A stretch of DNA of 64,000 nucleotides from NCBI GenBank assembly GCA_949285535.1, contig CASDZP010000005.1, positions 1 to 64,000 on the forward strand, in the 5' to 3' direction. Below the pieces are notes generated by a model. It had not been told where the DNA came from. It ran no database searches and saw nothing but the letters and a program-made list of their open reading frames with translations. Numbering within the stretch: the first letter of the stretch is position 1; every line of letters starts with the position of its first letter. The DNA comes from an uncultured Alistipes sp. Its GTDB lineage: Bacteria; Bacteroidota; Bacteroidia; Bacteroidales; Rikenellaceae. Shown here piece by piece: positions 1-9,291 of this stretch. The translations under genes were made by a program, and so were the position numbers.

Positions 1-191
1 GAAAGAGAGAAAGAGAGAAAAGACTAATGGGTAAAAACAATGAACAATGATTATGTTTATTTAATGATTATAAATAATGAATAAAATAAAGAAATAAGGT
101 GACGGAGTGTGTTTAACGGTCTTGCATGAAGACGCTCTTTGGTTGTTATCGTAAAAAGAGTTATTTTTACGTCGGATAAAATTTTACGATT
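1..191. other. Upstream AT-rich region, no gene seen
   Basis: AT-rich sequence that opens with a GA-rich run (positions 1-23) and leads into the GH2 gene at 192. No reading frame, RNA or clear TAnnTTTG promoter box is visible, so the promoter of the GH2 gene is not defined here. Confidence 0.4.
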
Positions 192-2237
192 ATGAGATTT
201 CGTTTCTGCATAATATTATTGGCGTTGGTGGCTGTTGTCACGGGCGACCTATATGCGAGAGAGGTAATAAATCTGAACAACGGATGGCGTTTTTCGAGAG
301 AGGCGAGCCTCGACAGGAATATGGTGACCGTAAACCTGCCTCACGCATGGAACAGCAACGACAGGGGAGCGACATATTTCGGTACGGGCAGCTATCTGAA
401 AGAGCTGGTGATACCACAGAGCTGGGCACACGAAAAACGTGTCTATCTAAGAGTGGGCGCCGCATCGAACACCGCCACCCTACTGGTGAACGGACGTTAT
501 GTGGGTGAACACAAAGGCGGATTCACCTCTTTTACTTTCGATATAACTCCCTATCTCAATTTCGGAGTATATAACTCGATTCTCTTTATGGTCAACAACT
601 CTCCGCAACCCGACATGATACCCCTTTCGGTTGACCGTAACTTCTATGGAGGATTGTACAGAGGATGCGAACTTATAGTGACCGACGTAAACCATATAGC
701 GTTCACCGATAACGGAGGTGACGGCATGAAGGTTGTCGCCGAAAGCGTCGATTCTCAAAGCGCGCTTATCTCGGCGGAGGTGTCAATCGAAGGATTCATG
801 AACACAAACGTCGATGTGTCACTGGAGATAAAGGACCCCGCCGAGGCGATTGTAGTGCATCGCATCGACAGCACGGTGACGATAGGGTATGACGGAAGCG
901 CGCTCTTCACGACACGTTTCAAGATGAACTATCCGAGACTGTGGAACGGACTCAAAGACCCGTTCATGTATCAGGTGACCGTAAAGACAAAGGCGTCTGA
1001 CGGCTCTCTCGACAGTCTGTCGTCGAATCTCGGTATCCGCTCCGTCGGCGTGGACAGAGAAAACGGATTCCTACTCAACGGTGCACCGTATAAACTGCGC
1101 GGAGTGATTCTGAACCAGGACCGTAGCGGTGTAGGCAGCGCGTTGAGTTACAGAGACATGGAAGAGGACATACACATAATACTCGAAATGGGGGCGAACG
1201 CCGTACGTTTTGCGGACGGTCCTCACAATGAGTATATATATTCGTTGTGCGACAAATACGGATTGATAGTATGGAGCGACCTGCCCCTGCGTTCGGGCGA
1301 GAATCAGGGGGGCAAAGGATTCATCGACTCATACATGCTCAAGGATAATGTGCTCAAACAGATGGATGAGATGCTCGAACAGCTCGAAGAACATCCCTCG
1401 ATAGCCATGTGGGGCATATTCAGCAACCTGCGTTCGGGTGGCGACGACCCCAAGGTATTCCTCGGTCAGTTGAGCGAATACGCGAAAGAGGTGACACCCA
1501 ACATTCTGACCGTATCGACATCAATCGAAGACGGTAAGATAAACTACATTACCGACATGGTGTCATGGGCGCAATACTTCGGCTGGACAAGCGGCTCGGC
1601 GGAGGATTTTCTGCGTTGGGCGGAGCAGTTCAAGAACGGCTGGACAGATTTGATGCCCGGTGTGGGTGAATACGGCGCCTCAGGCGACATAACGGTACAG
1701 TGTGACAATGTCGAGAACATAAACTCATTGTCGGAGAAAAAGCCTGAAAAGTTCCAGGCGCTGCTCCACGAGAAGTACGCCGACATGATGGAGTTGACGC
1801 CCTATTTCTGGGGTACGTTCATAAACTCGATGTTCGACTATGGCAGAGCCGTAAGCGTGGCGGGCGAATCGTCGGTAGGCAAAATGGGATTGGTATCGTT
1901 CGACAGACACACCAGAAAGGATGCTTTCTATGTGTATAAGGCGTTATGGAGCAACGAGCCGTTCGTTCATATAGCCGACCGCAGAAATGACAATGTGACG
2001 GGATATGCACGTACCATAAAGGTTTACTCAAACAGAGAAAACGTGGAACTGATAGTCAATGACGTCTCTTTGGGCAGCAAGAGGACCGAGCGTGGACGTG
2101 CCTCATGGGATGTGACTCTCAAACCCGGACTCAACACGATAGAGGCGATATCGGGAACGCTCTTCGACGAGATAACGATAAACGCGGGGAGCGACATTCT
2201 GACGGGAACGGAGCGTGATGTGGCAAAAAAGAAATAG
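192..2237 (+). CDS. Secreted glycoside hydrolase family 2 protein with altered acid/base site
   Basis: GH2 enzymes (beta-galactosidases, beta-mannosidases, beta-glucuronidases) cleave beta-linked sugars in the periplasm or at the cell surface. A signal peptide covers residues 1-22, ending near VTGDLYA. A sugar-binding jelly-roll follows (about 25-165), then an immunoglobulin-like domain (180-285), a TIM barrel (290-600) and a short C-terminal beta domain. The probable nucleophile Glu493 lies in VGEYGASG. The usual acid/base segment 'FNEL' reads FSNL (residues 410-413), so Asn412 sits where family members carry the catalytic Glu. The protein may be inactive, or may work with altered chemistry. 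Substrate cannot be set from sequence. It lies 14 bp before the reductase gene, but a functional link is not obvious. Confidence 0.85.
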   Translation: MRFRFCIILLALVAVVTGDLYAREVINLNNGWRFSREASLDRNMVTVNLPHAWNSNDRGATYFGTGSYLKELVIPQSWAHEKRVYLRVGAASNTATLLVNGRYVGEHKGGFTSFTFDITPYLNFGVYNSILFMVNNSPQPDMIPLSVDRNFYGGLYRGCELIVTDVNHIAFTDNGGDGMKVVAESVDSQSALISAEVSIEGFMNTNVDVSLEIKDPAEAIVVHRIDSTVTIGYDGSALFTTRFKMNYPRLWNGLKDPFMYQVTVKTKASDGSLDSLSSNLGIRSVGVDRENGFLLNGAPYKLRGVILNQDRSGVGSALSYRDMEEDIHIILEMGANAVRFADGPHNEYIYSLCDKYGLIVWSDLPLRSGENQGGKGFIDSYMLKDNVLKQMDEMLEQLEEHPSIAMWGIFSNLRSGGDDPKVFLGQLSEYAKEVTPNILTVSTSIEDGKINYITDMVSWAQYFGWTSGSAEDFLRWAEQFKNGWTDLMPGVGEYGASGDITVQCDNVENINSLSEKKPEKFQALLHEKYADMMELTPYFWGTFINSMFDYGRAVSVAGESSVGKMGLVSFDRHTRKDAFYVYKALWSNEPFVHIADRRNDNVTGYARTIKVYSNRENVELIVNDVSLGSKRTERGRASWDVTLKPGLNTIEAISGTLFDEITINAGSDILTGTERDVAKKK

Positions 2238-2251
2238 CCTCGGGCGCAGAA

Positions 2252-2968
2252 ATGATTTTTAATGAGAAAAAACGACTTATGGAAGAGAATATAGAGAAAC
2301 TGAACCTTATGACCTCCGAGGAGGCGATGCGCTATCTTATGGATAAATACGGCGACAGGATTGCGCTCTCGTCGAGCCTCAGTCTGGAAGATCAGGTGAT
2401 AACGCACATGATGCTGTCCATACGTAAAAACGCGCGTATATTCACCCTTGACACGGGACGTCTCTTTCCGGAGACATACAGTCTGATAGACAAGACCAAC
2501 ATGAAGTACGGGATAAAGATGGAAATCTATTTCCCCGACCACGAAAAGGTCGAGGCGATGACGCGCAAACACGGGGTCAACCTCTTCTACGAGAGCATGG
2601 AGAAGCGCAAGGAGTGTTGCAACGTGCGTAAGATAGAGCCTCTCAACCGTGCCCTTTCGACACTCGACGTATGGGTTTGCGGTTTGAGACGCGAGCAGTC
2701 GATAACACGCGGCGACATGAAAATGGTCGAAAAAGACCCTTACAGTAATGTGATAAAGTTCAACCCCTTGATTGACTGGTCACTCAAGGATGTAACCGAC
2801 TACATCAAGGCAAACAACATACCCTACAATCCCCTGCACGACAAAGGCTACCCCAGCATCGGCTGTCAGCCGTGCACCCGCCCAGTAGCCGAGGGCGAAG
2901 ACATACGTTCGGGCAGATGGTGGTGGGAAGACCCCGACAAAAAAGAGTGCGGATTGCATAAAAGATAG
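2252..2968 (+). CDS. cysH: Assimilatory APS/PAPS reductase
   Basis: Cytoplasmic enzyme that reduces adenylyl sulfate (or its 3'-phospho form) to sulfite in sulfate assimilation. The PP-loop fold is recognisable, with SSLSLEDQV (about 40-49) and the TLDTGRLFPET segment. Cys122-Cys123 and Cys205/Cys208 (GCQPC) match the ligands of the [4Fe-4S] cluster found in APS-type reductases, and the ECGLH tail carries the catalytic Cys233. The cluster ligands favour APS over PAPS as substrate. The length, about 238 residues, is normal. A second in-frame ATG at 2279 could be the true start, since the first ten residues look unconserved. No ATP sulfurylase gene is in view. A strong hairpin terminator follows. 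Confidence 0.88.
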   Translation: MIFNEKKRLMEENIEKLNLMTSEEAMRYLMDKYGDRIALSSSLSLEDQVITHMMLSIRKNARIFTLDTGRLFPETYSLIDKTNMKYGIKMEIYFPDHEKVEAMTRKHGVNLFYESMEKRKECCNVRKIEPLNRALSTLDVWVCGLRREQSITRGDMKMVEKDPYSNVIKFNPLIDWSLKDVTDYIKANNIPYNPLHDKGYPSIGCQPCTRPVAEGEDIRSGRWWWEDPDKKECGLHKR

Positions 2969-3002
2969 CCGCAGCGACTTTTGAGTCATTCGGAAACATT
3001 GT

Positions 3003-3048
3003 CCTCTTATTATGGTGACTTCACGACTGTAATAAGAGGATTTTTTTA
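3003..3048. terminator. Intrinsic terminator after cysH
   Basis: The 10-bp perfect stem CCTCTTATTA/TAATAAGAGG (3003-3012 with 3030-3039) has a small inner stem GTGA/TCAC and is followed by a T-run. It ends the cysH transcript and touches the stop codon of the convergent araC-type gene. Confidence 0.85.
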
Positions 3049-3936
3049 TACCCCCTTCTCCATTTTACGATAAACGGAAGGTGACATACCCATTATTTTA
3101 GTAAACAGACGTGAAAAATAAGAGGCCTCCTCAAATCCGAGTGTCGTAGCTATCTCCTGAAGTTTCAGGTCTGTCAGCTCTATGTATTGGCAGGCTTTCT
3201 GAACTTTCATCTTCAAGAAATAGCCTATGGGAGACGAACCCGTTTCCCGTTGGAACAGCATGGAGAAATGAGAGGGAGAATATTTGAAATACCCGGCGAG
3301 TTGTTCGAGTGTCAGGTTTTGCTGGATGTTCTCCTGCATATAGTGTATCACTTTACCGGAGAAGGTAAGCTCCTTGTTTGTAAAAGCCTGAATCGAGCGA
3401 TACTGGTCCAGATAGATGAACGACGACAGAAACAGATGCAGACAGGCGGAGGTGTAGCGCATATACTCTCTGACGTATGCCAGAGAGAAGCAGTGATAAA
3501 TCTCCTCGAACAGCCGCAGACGGTCCTGAAGTCGCGAATGGTCGTCAGCCTGAATACGTCTGGGACTTTGATTGTCGAAACGGTAGTATTCGCTGTTTCT
3601 CCCCTTGAAGTGCATCCAATATATTGTCCACGGGTTTTCATTGCTTGCTCCGAACGAATAGGGTGTGTCGGGAGGAAGAATTACATATTCATTCTTTTGC
3701 AGACGATATTTTTTACCGTGTATCTGATACCAGCCCTCTCCGTCGGTGCAATATATCAGCATGCTGTAATCGCAACCCTGGTCCTTCTGGATATAATGAT
3801 ATTTCACATGCGGGAAATAGCCTATTTTTCGGAGATAAAGGTCTCCGATAAGCGCGTCTTTACTATATTCCGAAAGCAAATTGTCGGGAAGAGAGAGAAA
3901 ACGCTCACCTTTAAACCCTTCTTTAATTTTTGCCAT
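3046..3936 (-). CDS. AraC-family transcriptional regulator
   Basis: DNA-binding regulator with an N-terminal cupin-like sensing domain (about residues 25-150) and a C-terminal pair of helix-turn-helix motifs (last 100 residues). The classical AraC signature is visible near the end (GFEEASYFSRLF and MSPSVYRK). The start at 3936 (MAKIKEGF) is preferred; an upstream in-frame start at 3984 adds 16 residues that do not fit the family. The gene is divergent from the mannose locus that begins at 4071, so it is the obvious candidate sensor and activator of that locus, probably responding to mannose or a manno-oligosaccharide. That role is inferred from position only. Length of about 296 residues is usual. 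Confidence 0.85.
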   Translation of the reverse strand: MAKIKEGFKGERFLSLPDNLLSEYSKDALIGDLYLRKIGYFPHVKYHYIQKDQGCDYSMLIYCTDGEGWYQIHGKKYRLQKNEYVILPPDTPYSFGASNENPWTIYWMHFKGRNSEYYRFDNQSPRRIQADDHSRLQDRLRLFEEIYHCFSLAYVREYMRYTSACLHLFLSSFIYLDQYRSIQAFTNKELTFSGKVIHYMQENIQQNLTLEQLAGYFKYSPSHFSMLFQRETGSSPIGYFLKMKVQKACQYIELTDLKLQEIATTLGFEEASYFSRLFTKIMGMSPSVYRKMEKGV

Positions 3937-4002
3937 GGTCAAATCATAAGATAGTACAAGTAAATCGGAATAAATGTACAACAAAAATTTGAATTTATAC
4001 CA

Positions 4003-4010
4003 TATTTTTG
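4003..4010 (+). promoter_or_regulatory. Bacteroidota-type -7 box before the mannose locus
   Basis: TATTTTTG fits the TAnnTTTG consensus and would start transcription near 4016, about 55 bases before the first gene of the mannose locus. No well-spaced TTTG -33 box is seen, in keeping with a promoter that needs an activator such as the divergent AraC protein. Confidence 0.55.
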
Positions 4011-4070
4011 TATCGCAGTAAAAGGATATAAGCGAATTGGATTCGCATGACTAAAATGTAAAGCATAAAG

Positions 4071-5810
4071 ATGCGTAAAAGAAATTATGATAAGTATCCC
4101 GCCACCGTTGTAGAGGGTACTCTGTGGAAAGGCTGGGAACAGATTTGCGCGAGGATGAAAGCCGACATAAAGGCGAAAGATTGCGTTGTGGCGATAGAGT
4201 GCTATCACGGTGTTCACCATGATGAGTTGCGCGAAGGGTTTGCGGGATTGAATGCCGACCGCTGGATAGACACAGACACATTGTTCAAGTCGGTAGAGGA
4301 GGTTGAGAAGATGACCTATCCGTATGTTACGGACGACCGTCTGTTCGGTTTTCGCGCCAACTTCTCGTTGTCGGATTTCATGGACGCGGACAAATTGTCA
4401 AAGGCACGACAGGATGTAGCCACGCCGTGCGGATTGACTGTCGTTTACGGACATGGAGCCGCTTTGGTCGCGCAGCAGGCTGATTTGCTGGTTTATGTCG
4501 ATATGGCTCGCTGGGAAATTCAGATGCGTTTCCGCCGACATGAAATCAACGGTCTGGGTGTGGAGAACAAGGCGGAGGGAGCGTCATTCCACTATAAAAG
4601 AGGCTATTTCGTGGACTGGGTGGCTTGCGACAAGCTGAAAAAGCAACTACTCGACAAGGCGGATTACTGGATGGATACGCATATTGCGGGCGAGCCCAAA
4701 ATGATTACGGGCGAACTGTTGCGCAAAGGTTTGACCAAGACGGCTCACCAGCCGTTCAGGGTAGTACCGTTCTTCGACCCCGCGCCGTGGGGCGGACAAT
4801 GGATGAAGCAGGTGTGCGGATTGAATCCTGAAGTTGCCAATTACGGTTGGTGCTTCGACTGCGTGCCCGAAGAGAACAGCCTCTATCTGAAAGTTAACGG
4901 TGAGCTGTTCGAGATGCCCTCGAACAATCTGGTCTTCCATAACACGAGAGAGCTGTTGGGCGGACCTGTCGAGTCACGTTTCGGCCAGGATTTCCCGATT
5001 CGTTTCGACTTTCTGGACACGATGCAGGGAGGAAACCTCAGTTTACAGGTGCATCCGACGACACAATACATAAGAGACACATTCGGCATCTATTACACGC
5101 AGGACGAAAGTTACTATCTGCTCGATGCCGAAGAGGGCGCCATGATATATCTGGGACTCAAGACGGGAGTTGACCCCAAAGAGATGATAGACGCCCTGAA
5201 CGAGTCGCAACAAACGGGTAAATCTTTCGACGCCGAAAAATATGTAAACAGGTGGCCCGCCAAAAAACATGACCACTATCTGATTCCCAACGGAACGATT
5301 CACTGTTCGGGAGCGGGAGCCATGGTTTTGGAGATAAGCGCGACGCCCAACATCTTCACATTCAAGTTGTGGGACTGGGGGCGTCTGGGATTGGACGGTC
5401 TGCCCCGCCCCATAAACATCGGACACGGCTCGAATGTCATCCAATGGGAGCGTCAGACGGATTTCACACGCGAACATCTCGTCAACCGCATCGAACCGAT
5501 AGCCGAAGGAGACGGATGGCGCGAGGAACGTACGGGCTTGCACGAGAATGAGTTTATCGAGACCCGCCGCCATTGGTTCAAGGTTCCCGTCACGCACAAC
5601 ACGGACAACGGCGTGCAGGTACTCAACCTTGTGGAGGGTGAGGAAGCCATAGTAGAGAGCCCGACAAACGCGTTCGAGCCTTTTGTGGTGCATTATGCGG
5701 AGACCTTTATCATTCCCGCATCCGTAGGAGAATATACCATTCGTCCCTATGGAGCATCAGAGGGCAAGATGTGCGGAACCATCAAGGCTTACGTAAGATT
5801 CAGACAATAA
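4071..5810 (+). CDS. Two-domain class I mannose-6-phosphate isomerase-like protein
   Basis: The C-terminal half (about residues 230-579) is a class I phosphomannose isomerase. It has PWGGQWM (239-245), the zinc-binding QVHP (326-329) and HCSGAGAMVLEIS, and would convert mannose-6-phosphate to fructose-6-phosphate. The first 225 residues form a separate domain. Segments such as VVYGHGAALVAQQADLLVYVD and YKRGYFVDW recall the nucleoside-kinase fold, but the P-loop region (AIECYHGVHHDEL) is degenerate. Proteins of about this length occur in other Bacteroidota, but the role of the extra domain is unclear. As first gene of the locus with a ROK kinase next, it fits entry of mannose into glycolysis. 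A short form of about 320 residues would be the standard manA. Confidence 0.82.
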   Translation: MRKRNYDKYPATVVEGTLWKGWEQICARMKADIKAKDCVVAIECYHGVHHDELREGFAGLNADRWIDTDTLFKSVEEVEKMTYPYVTDDRLFGFRANFSLSDFMDADKLSKARQDVATPCGLTVVYGHGAALVAQQADLLVYVDMARWEIQMRFRRHEINGLGVENKAEGASFHYKRGYFVDWVACDKLKKQLLDKADYWMDTHIAGEPKMITGELLRKGLTKTAHQPFRVVPFFDPAPWGGQWMKQVCGLNPEVANYGWCFDCVPEENSLYLKVNGELFEMPSNNLVFHNTRELLGGPVESRFGQDFPIRFDFLDTMQGGNLSLQVHPTTQYIRDTFGIYYTQDESYYLLDAEEGAMIYLGLKTGVDPKEMIDALNESQQTGKSFDAEKYVNRWPAKKHDHYLIPNGTIHCSGAGAMVLEISATPNIFTFKLWDWGRLGLDGLPRPINIGHGSNVIQWERQTDFTREHLVNRIEPIAEGDGWREERTGLHENEFIETRRHWFKVPVTHNTDNGVQVLNLVEGEEAIVESPTNAFEPFVVHYAETFIIPASVGEYTIRPYGASEGKMCGTIKAYVRFRQ

Positions 5811-5821
5811 AAACAAGCAAT

Positions 5822-6922
5822 ATGGATACGGCTAACCCTATCGTAATGACATTGGACGCGGGAGGCACCAATCTGGTGTTTTCCGCCATTCGTGGCGGTG
5901 AAGAGATTGTCTCATCCGTCACCTTCCCTACCGTTACGGATGATTTGGAGAGATGTCTGACCACGATAAGGGAGGGTTTTGAAAAGGTAAGGTCTCTTCT
6001 TCCATCCTCTCCCGACGCCATAAGTTTCGCCTTTCCGGGTCCCGCCGACTATGAGGCGGGGGTAATAGGCGACCTGCCCAACTTTCCCGCTTTTCGGAAC
6101 GGTGTCGCGCTCGGTCCCTATCTTGAGGATTGTTTCGGGATACCTGTCTTCATAAATAACGACGGGAACCTGTTCGCTTACGGAGAAGCGTTGGCGGGTG
6201 CGTTACCGAAGATAAACGCCCGACTTGAAGCCGCGGGAAACCCGAAACGCTATCATAATCTGCTGGGAGTCACGCTGGGTACGGGCTTCGGCGGAGGGGT
6301 CGTCGTTAACGGCAGTCTGCTGACGGGAGACAATCAGGTCGGCGGTTATCTGTGGTGCCTTCCCAACAAGAGACACCCCGAAATGATTGCCGAGGAGAGC
6401 GTCAGTATCCGCGGTATCAGACGTGCGTACTCGACGCTGTCGGGCGATAACGGCGACTATACCCCCAAAGACATCTACGATATTGCGGAAGGTGTAAAGG
6501 CAGGAAACCGACAGGCGGCAATAGCCGCTTTCGAGGAATTGGGCGAGGTGGCGGGTCATGCCGTCGCCACGGCTCTCACTCTGACAGACGGTCTGGTCGT
6601 GATAGGCGGAGGCGTATCGGGTGCGGCGAAATACATACTCCCGTCCTTAATGAAGGAGTTGAGGGCGGGAACGGGAATGGTTGACGGAACACGTTTCCCG
6701 CGCCTGCAAATGAAGGTTTACGAATTGAACAGACCTGACGAGGCGGAGGAATTTTTGAGTTCGGATGTGTGTGATGTAAAAGTTCCGTTCTCGGAGCGCA
6801 TGACGGCTTATCAAACGAAACGCCGTACAGGGGTGATTCTCTCCGAGTCGGGAGCCAGCCGCTCAATATCGTTGGGCGCATATTGGTTCGCCGTAAATGA
6901 ATTAAAGAGTCGAAACAAATGA
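5822..6922 (+). CDS. ROK-family sugar kinase
   Basis: Cytoplasmic hexokinase-like enzyme of the ROK family. It has the N-terminal phosphate-binding DAGGTNLVF motif (about residues 11-19) and a second glycine-rich loop, VTLGTGFGGGVVVNG. The natural substrate is probably mannose or fructose, given the phosphomannose isomerase gene 11 bp upstream. The start at 5822 (MDTANPIV) is chosen; an in-frame start at 5771 would overlap the previous gene and adds unconserved residues. The cysteine-rich zinc motif common in ROK proteins (CxCGxxGC) is not visible: the matching region reads WCLPNKRHPEM. It may therefore be a zinc-free branch of the family. Length of 366 residues is slightly above average. Confidence 0.83.
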   Translation: MDTANPIVMTLDAGGTNLVFSAIRGGEEIVSSVTFPTVTDDLERCLTTIREGFEKVRSLLPSSPDAISFAFPGPADYEAGVIGDLPNFPAFRNGVALGPYLEDCFGIPVFINNDGNLFAYGEALAGALPKINARLEAAGNPKRYHNLLGVTLGTGFGGGVVVNGSLLTGDNQVGGYLWCLPNKRHPEMIAEESVSIRGIRRAYSTLSGDNGDYTPKDIYDIAEGVKAGNRQAAIAAFEELGEVAGHAVATALTLTDGLVVIGGGVSGAAKYILPSLMKELRAGTGMVDGTRFPRLQMKVYELNRPDEAEEFLSSDVCDVKVPFSERMTAYQTKRRTGVILSESGASRSISLGAYWFAVNELKSRNK

Positions 6923-6936
6923 ATTAAACTTATACG

Positions 6937-9273
6937 ATGAAGAAACATATTTTTCTGTTTTTTGCTCTGGGGGCATTGTTCGCCTCTTGCGGCACAGGTC
7001 AGAAAGGGTCCGAACGGACGGATGACTTTACGCAGTACGTGGAGCCGCGAATCGGCACCGCGCATTGCAGGTGGTTTCATTTCACTCCGGGCGCTCTGCC
7101 TTTCGGCATGGCAAAGCCCGCCCCCTCGACCAACGGCAGTCTGGGTAACAAGTGGGGTTGGGAGGCTACGGGATACGACTATCGCGACAACTCAATCGAG
7201 GGTTTCCCTTGTCTGCATGAGTTTCAGATAGGCGGTATCGTACTGATGCCGACAAACGGCAGTCTGATAACCGTTCCCGGATTACCCTCGGACACTATAA
7301 AGAACGGTTATCGCTCACGTTTCAACCGTGAAAACGAAACAGCCACGGCGGGATATTATTCCGTGATGCTGGACGATTATCGCATCAAGGCTGAACTGAC
7401 CGCCACACCCCGTGTGGCATTCCAGCGTTTCACTTTCCCTGAGGGAAACGAAAGCCATATCCTGTTCAACATCGGAAACCGTCAGGGAGAGAGCGGTGCG
7501 GTAAAGGACGCGCACGTGGCCTATACGGCTGACGGACACATCGAAGGCTGGGTCGTTACAGAGCCCGAATATGTAAAAAAATATCAGCCGGGAGCGAACG
7601 TTCCCCTCTATTTTTCCGCCGTGTTGGACAAGCAACCGACAAGTTTCGGCAGTTTCAACGGTTCGCGGCAGAGTGCCGATGCAAGGGAGAGCAACGGAGT
7701 CGGCGCGGGCATGTATTTCACCTTCTCGACAAAGGAGAATGAGGCTGTGACCGCCAAAGTCGGACTTTCATACACATCCGTCGAGAACGCGCGACTCAAT
7801 CTGAAAGAAGAAGCCGCCGACAAGACATTCGACGAGGCAAAAGAGCTCGCCCACAACACATGGAACGACTATCTCGGACGCATCGAGGTGGAAACCGACA
7901 AGAGAGAGGACAAGGTCAAGTTCTACACGGGTCTGTATCACGCCTTGCTGGGTCGCGGACTGGCAAACGATGTGAACGGCGCATACCCGCGTAACGACGG
8001 CTCGACAGGTCAGCTTCCGATGAAGGACGGCAAACCGAAATACAATGTTTACAATACGGATGCCGCATGGGGAGCGCAATGGAACCTTTCGCAGCTGTGG
8101 ACTCTTGTCTATCCCGAATATATGTCTGAATACGTAAGCTCACACCTGCAAGCCTATCAAGACGCGGGATGGCTGGCGGACGGTCTGGCAAACAACCGCT
8201 ATGTGTCGGGAGTGGGAACAAACCTGCTCAGCACAATTATAGCGGGAGCCTATCAGTGCGGCATACGTGATTTCGACACGAAACTCGCATACGAGGCGTG
8301 TCTGAAAAACGAGCTTGACGGTAAAGAGCGTCCGTTCGGCGCGGGAAAGGTCAATACGGCAGAGTTTGTGAAATACGGATATGTTCCTCACCGTGACAAT
8401 GGCGAGGGACACCATGAAACCTTCCTGTTCTCCGCTTCGCACACCCTTGAATATTCATACAGCGCGTGGGCGGTGGCGCAGTGGGCAAAAGAGATCGGCG
8501 ACGAAGCCAATTACGACAAGCTGATGAATCTGTCCAAAGGCTGGGAGCGTCTGTACGACTCGTCTTGCGATTTCATACGTCCAAGGAAAGCTGACGGAAA
8601 GTTTATCGAAAACTTCAACCCGATGGAGGTATGGAGAGGTTTTCAGGAGGGCAACGCATGGCAATATACGTTCTATGTGCCTCACGATGTGACTGGATTG
8701 GTGTCAAAAGTCGGTGAAGAGGAGTTCAACGCGCGTCTTGACAGCATCTTTACACAGTCGCAGAAAAAGATTTTCAGCGGCGGCAAAGAGGTAGGCGCCT
8801 TTGCGGGTCTGGAGACCCTTTACAATCACGGCAACCAACCGTGTCTGCATATATCATGGCTGTTCAATGAGTCGGGACGTCCCGACCTGACACAGAAGTG
8901 GGTACGCGCGATTCTGAACGAGTTTTACGGCACTGACGGCATACACGGTTACGGATATGGTCAGGACGAGGACCAGGGTCAGCTCGGCGCATGGTACGTG
9001 ATGTCGTCAATCGGTCTGTTCGACATAAAAGGTCTGACCGACACCAATCCCTCTTTCGGTCTGGGAGCGCCGTTGTTCGACAAAATTACGATTCATCTGA
9101 ACAAGGATTACTATCCGGGCGACAGCTTCGTGATTACCACCACGGGCGACAAAGGCGACAACGCCTATGTAGAGCGATATATGCTCAACGGAGAGCCGCT
9201 TCAGGGATGGCGTCTGCCGTTTGAGGATGTGGTGAAAGGCGGAGAGCTGGAAGTGGTGATGCTTAAAAAATAA
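6937..9273 (+). CDS. GH92 alpha-mannosidase lipoprotein
   Basis: Exo-acting, calcium-dependent alpha-mannosidase of family GH92, the family gut Bacteroidota use to trim mannose from N-glycans and yeast mannan. A lipoprotein signal peptide ends in LFASC (Cys19), so the enzyme is anchored in the outer membrane or facing the periplasm. The N-terminal GH92 domain starts at FTQYVEPRIGT and contains FTPGALPFGMAKPAP. The catalytic (alpha/alpha)6 domain follows, with YGYGQDEDQGQLGAWYV near the C-terminus, a highly conserved family segment. The full length of 778 residues is normal. It lies between the kinase and permease genes and would supply free mannose to them. Linkage specificity (1,2, 1,3 or 1,6) cannot be read from sequence. 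Confidence 0.92.
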   Translation: MKKHIFLFFALGALFASCGTGQKGSERTDDFTQYVEPRIGTAHCRWFHFTPGALPFGMAKPAPSTNGSLGNKWGWEATGYDYRDNSIEGFPCLHEFQIGGIVLMPTNGSLITVPGLPSDTIKNGYRSRFNRENETATAGYYSVMLDDYRIKAELTATPRVAFQRFTFPEGNESHILFNIGNRQGESGAVKDAHVAYTADGHIEGWVVTEPEYVKKYQPGANVPLYFSAVLDKQPTSFGSFNGSRQSADARESNGVGAGMYFTFSTKENEAVTAKVGLSYTSVENARLNLKEEAADKTFDEAKELAHNTWNDYLGRIEVETDKREDKVKFYTGLYHALLGRGLANDVNGAYPRNDGSTGQLPMKDGKPKYNVYNTDAAWGAQWNLSQLWTLVYPEYMSEYVSSHLQAYQDAGWLADGLANNRYVSGVGTNLLSTIIAGAYQCGIRDFDTKLAYEACLKNELDGKERPFGAGKVNTAEFVKYGYVPHRDNGEGHHETFLFSASHTLEYSYSAWAVAQWAKEIGDEANYDKLMNLSKGWERLYDSSCDFIRPRKADGKFIENFNPMEVWRGFQEGNAWQYTFYVPHDVTGLVSKVGEEEFNARLDSIFTQSQKKIFSGGKEVGAFAGLETLYNHGNQPCLHISWLFNESGRPDLTQKWVRAILNEFYGTDGIHGYGYGQDEDQGQLGAWYVMSSIGLFDIKGLTDTNPSFGLGAPLFDKITIHLNKDYYPGDSFVITTTGDKGDNAYVERYMLNGEPLQGWRLPFEDVVKGGELEVVMLKK

Positions 9274-9291
9274 CCAAAAAGAGAAAGCGAT

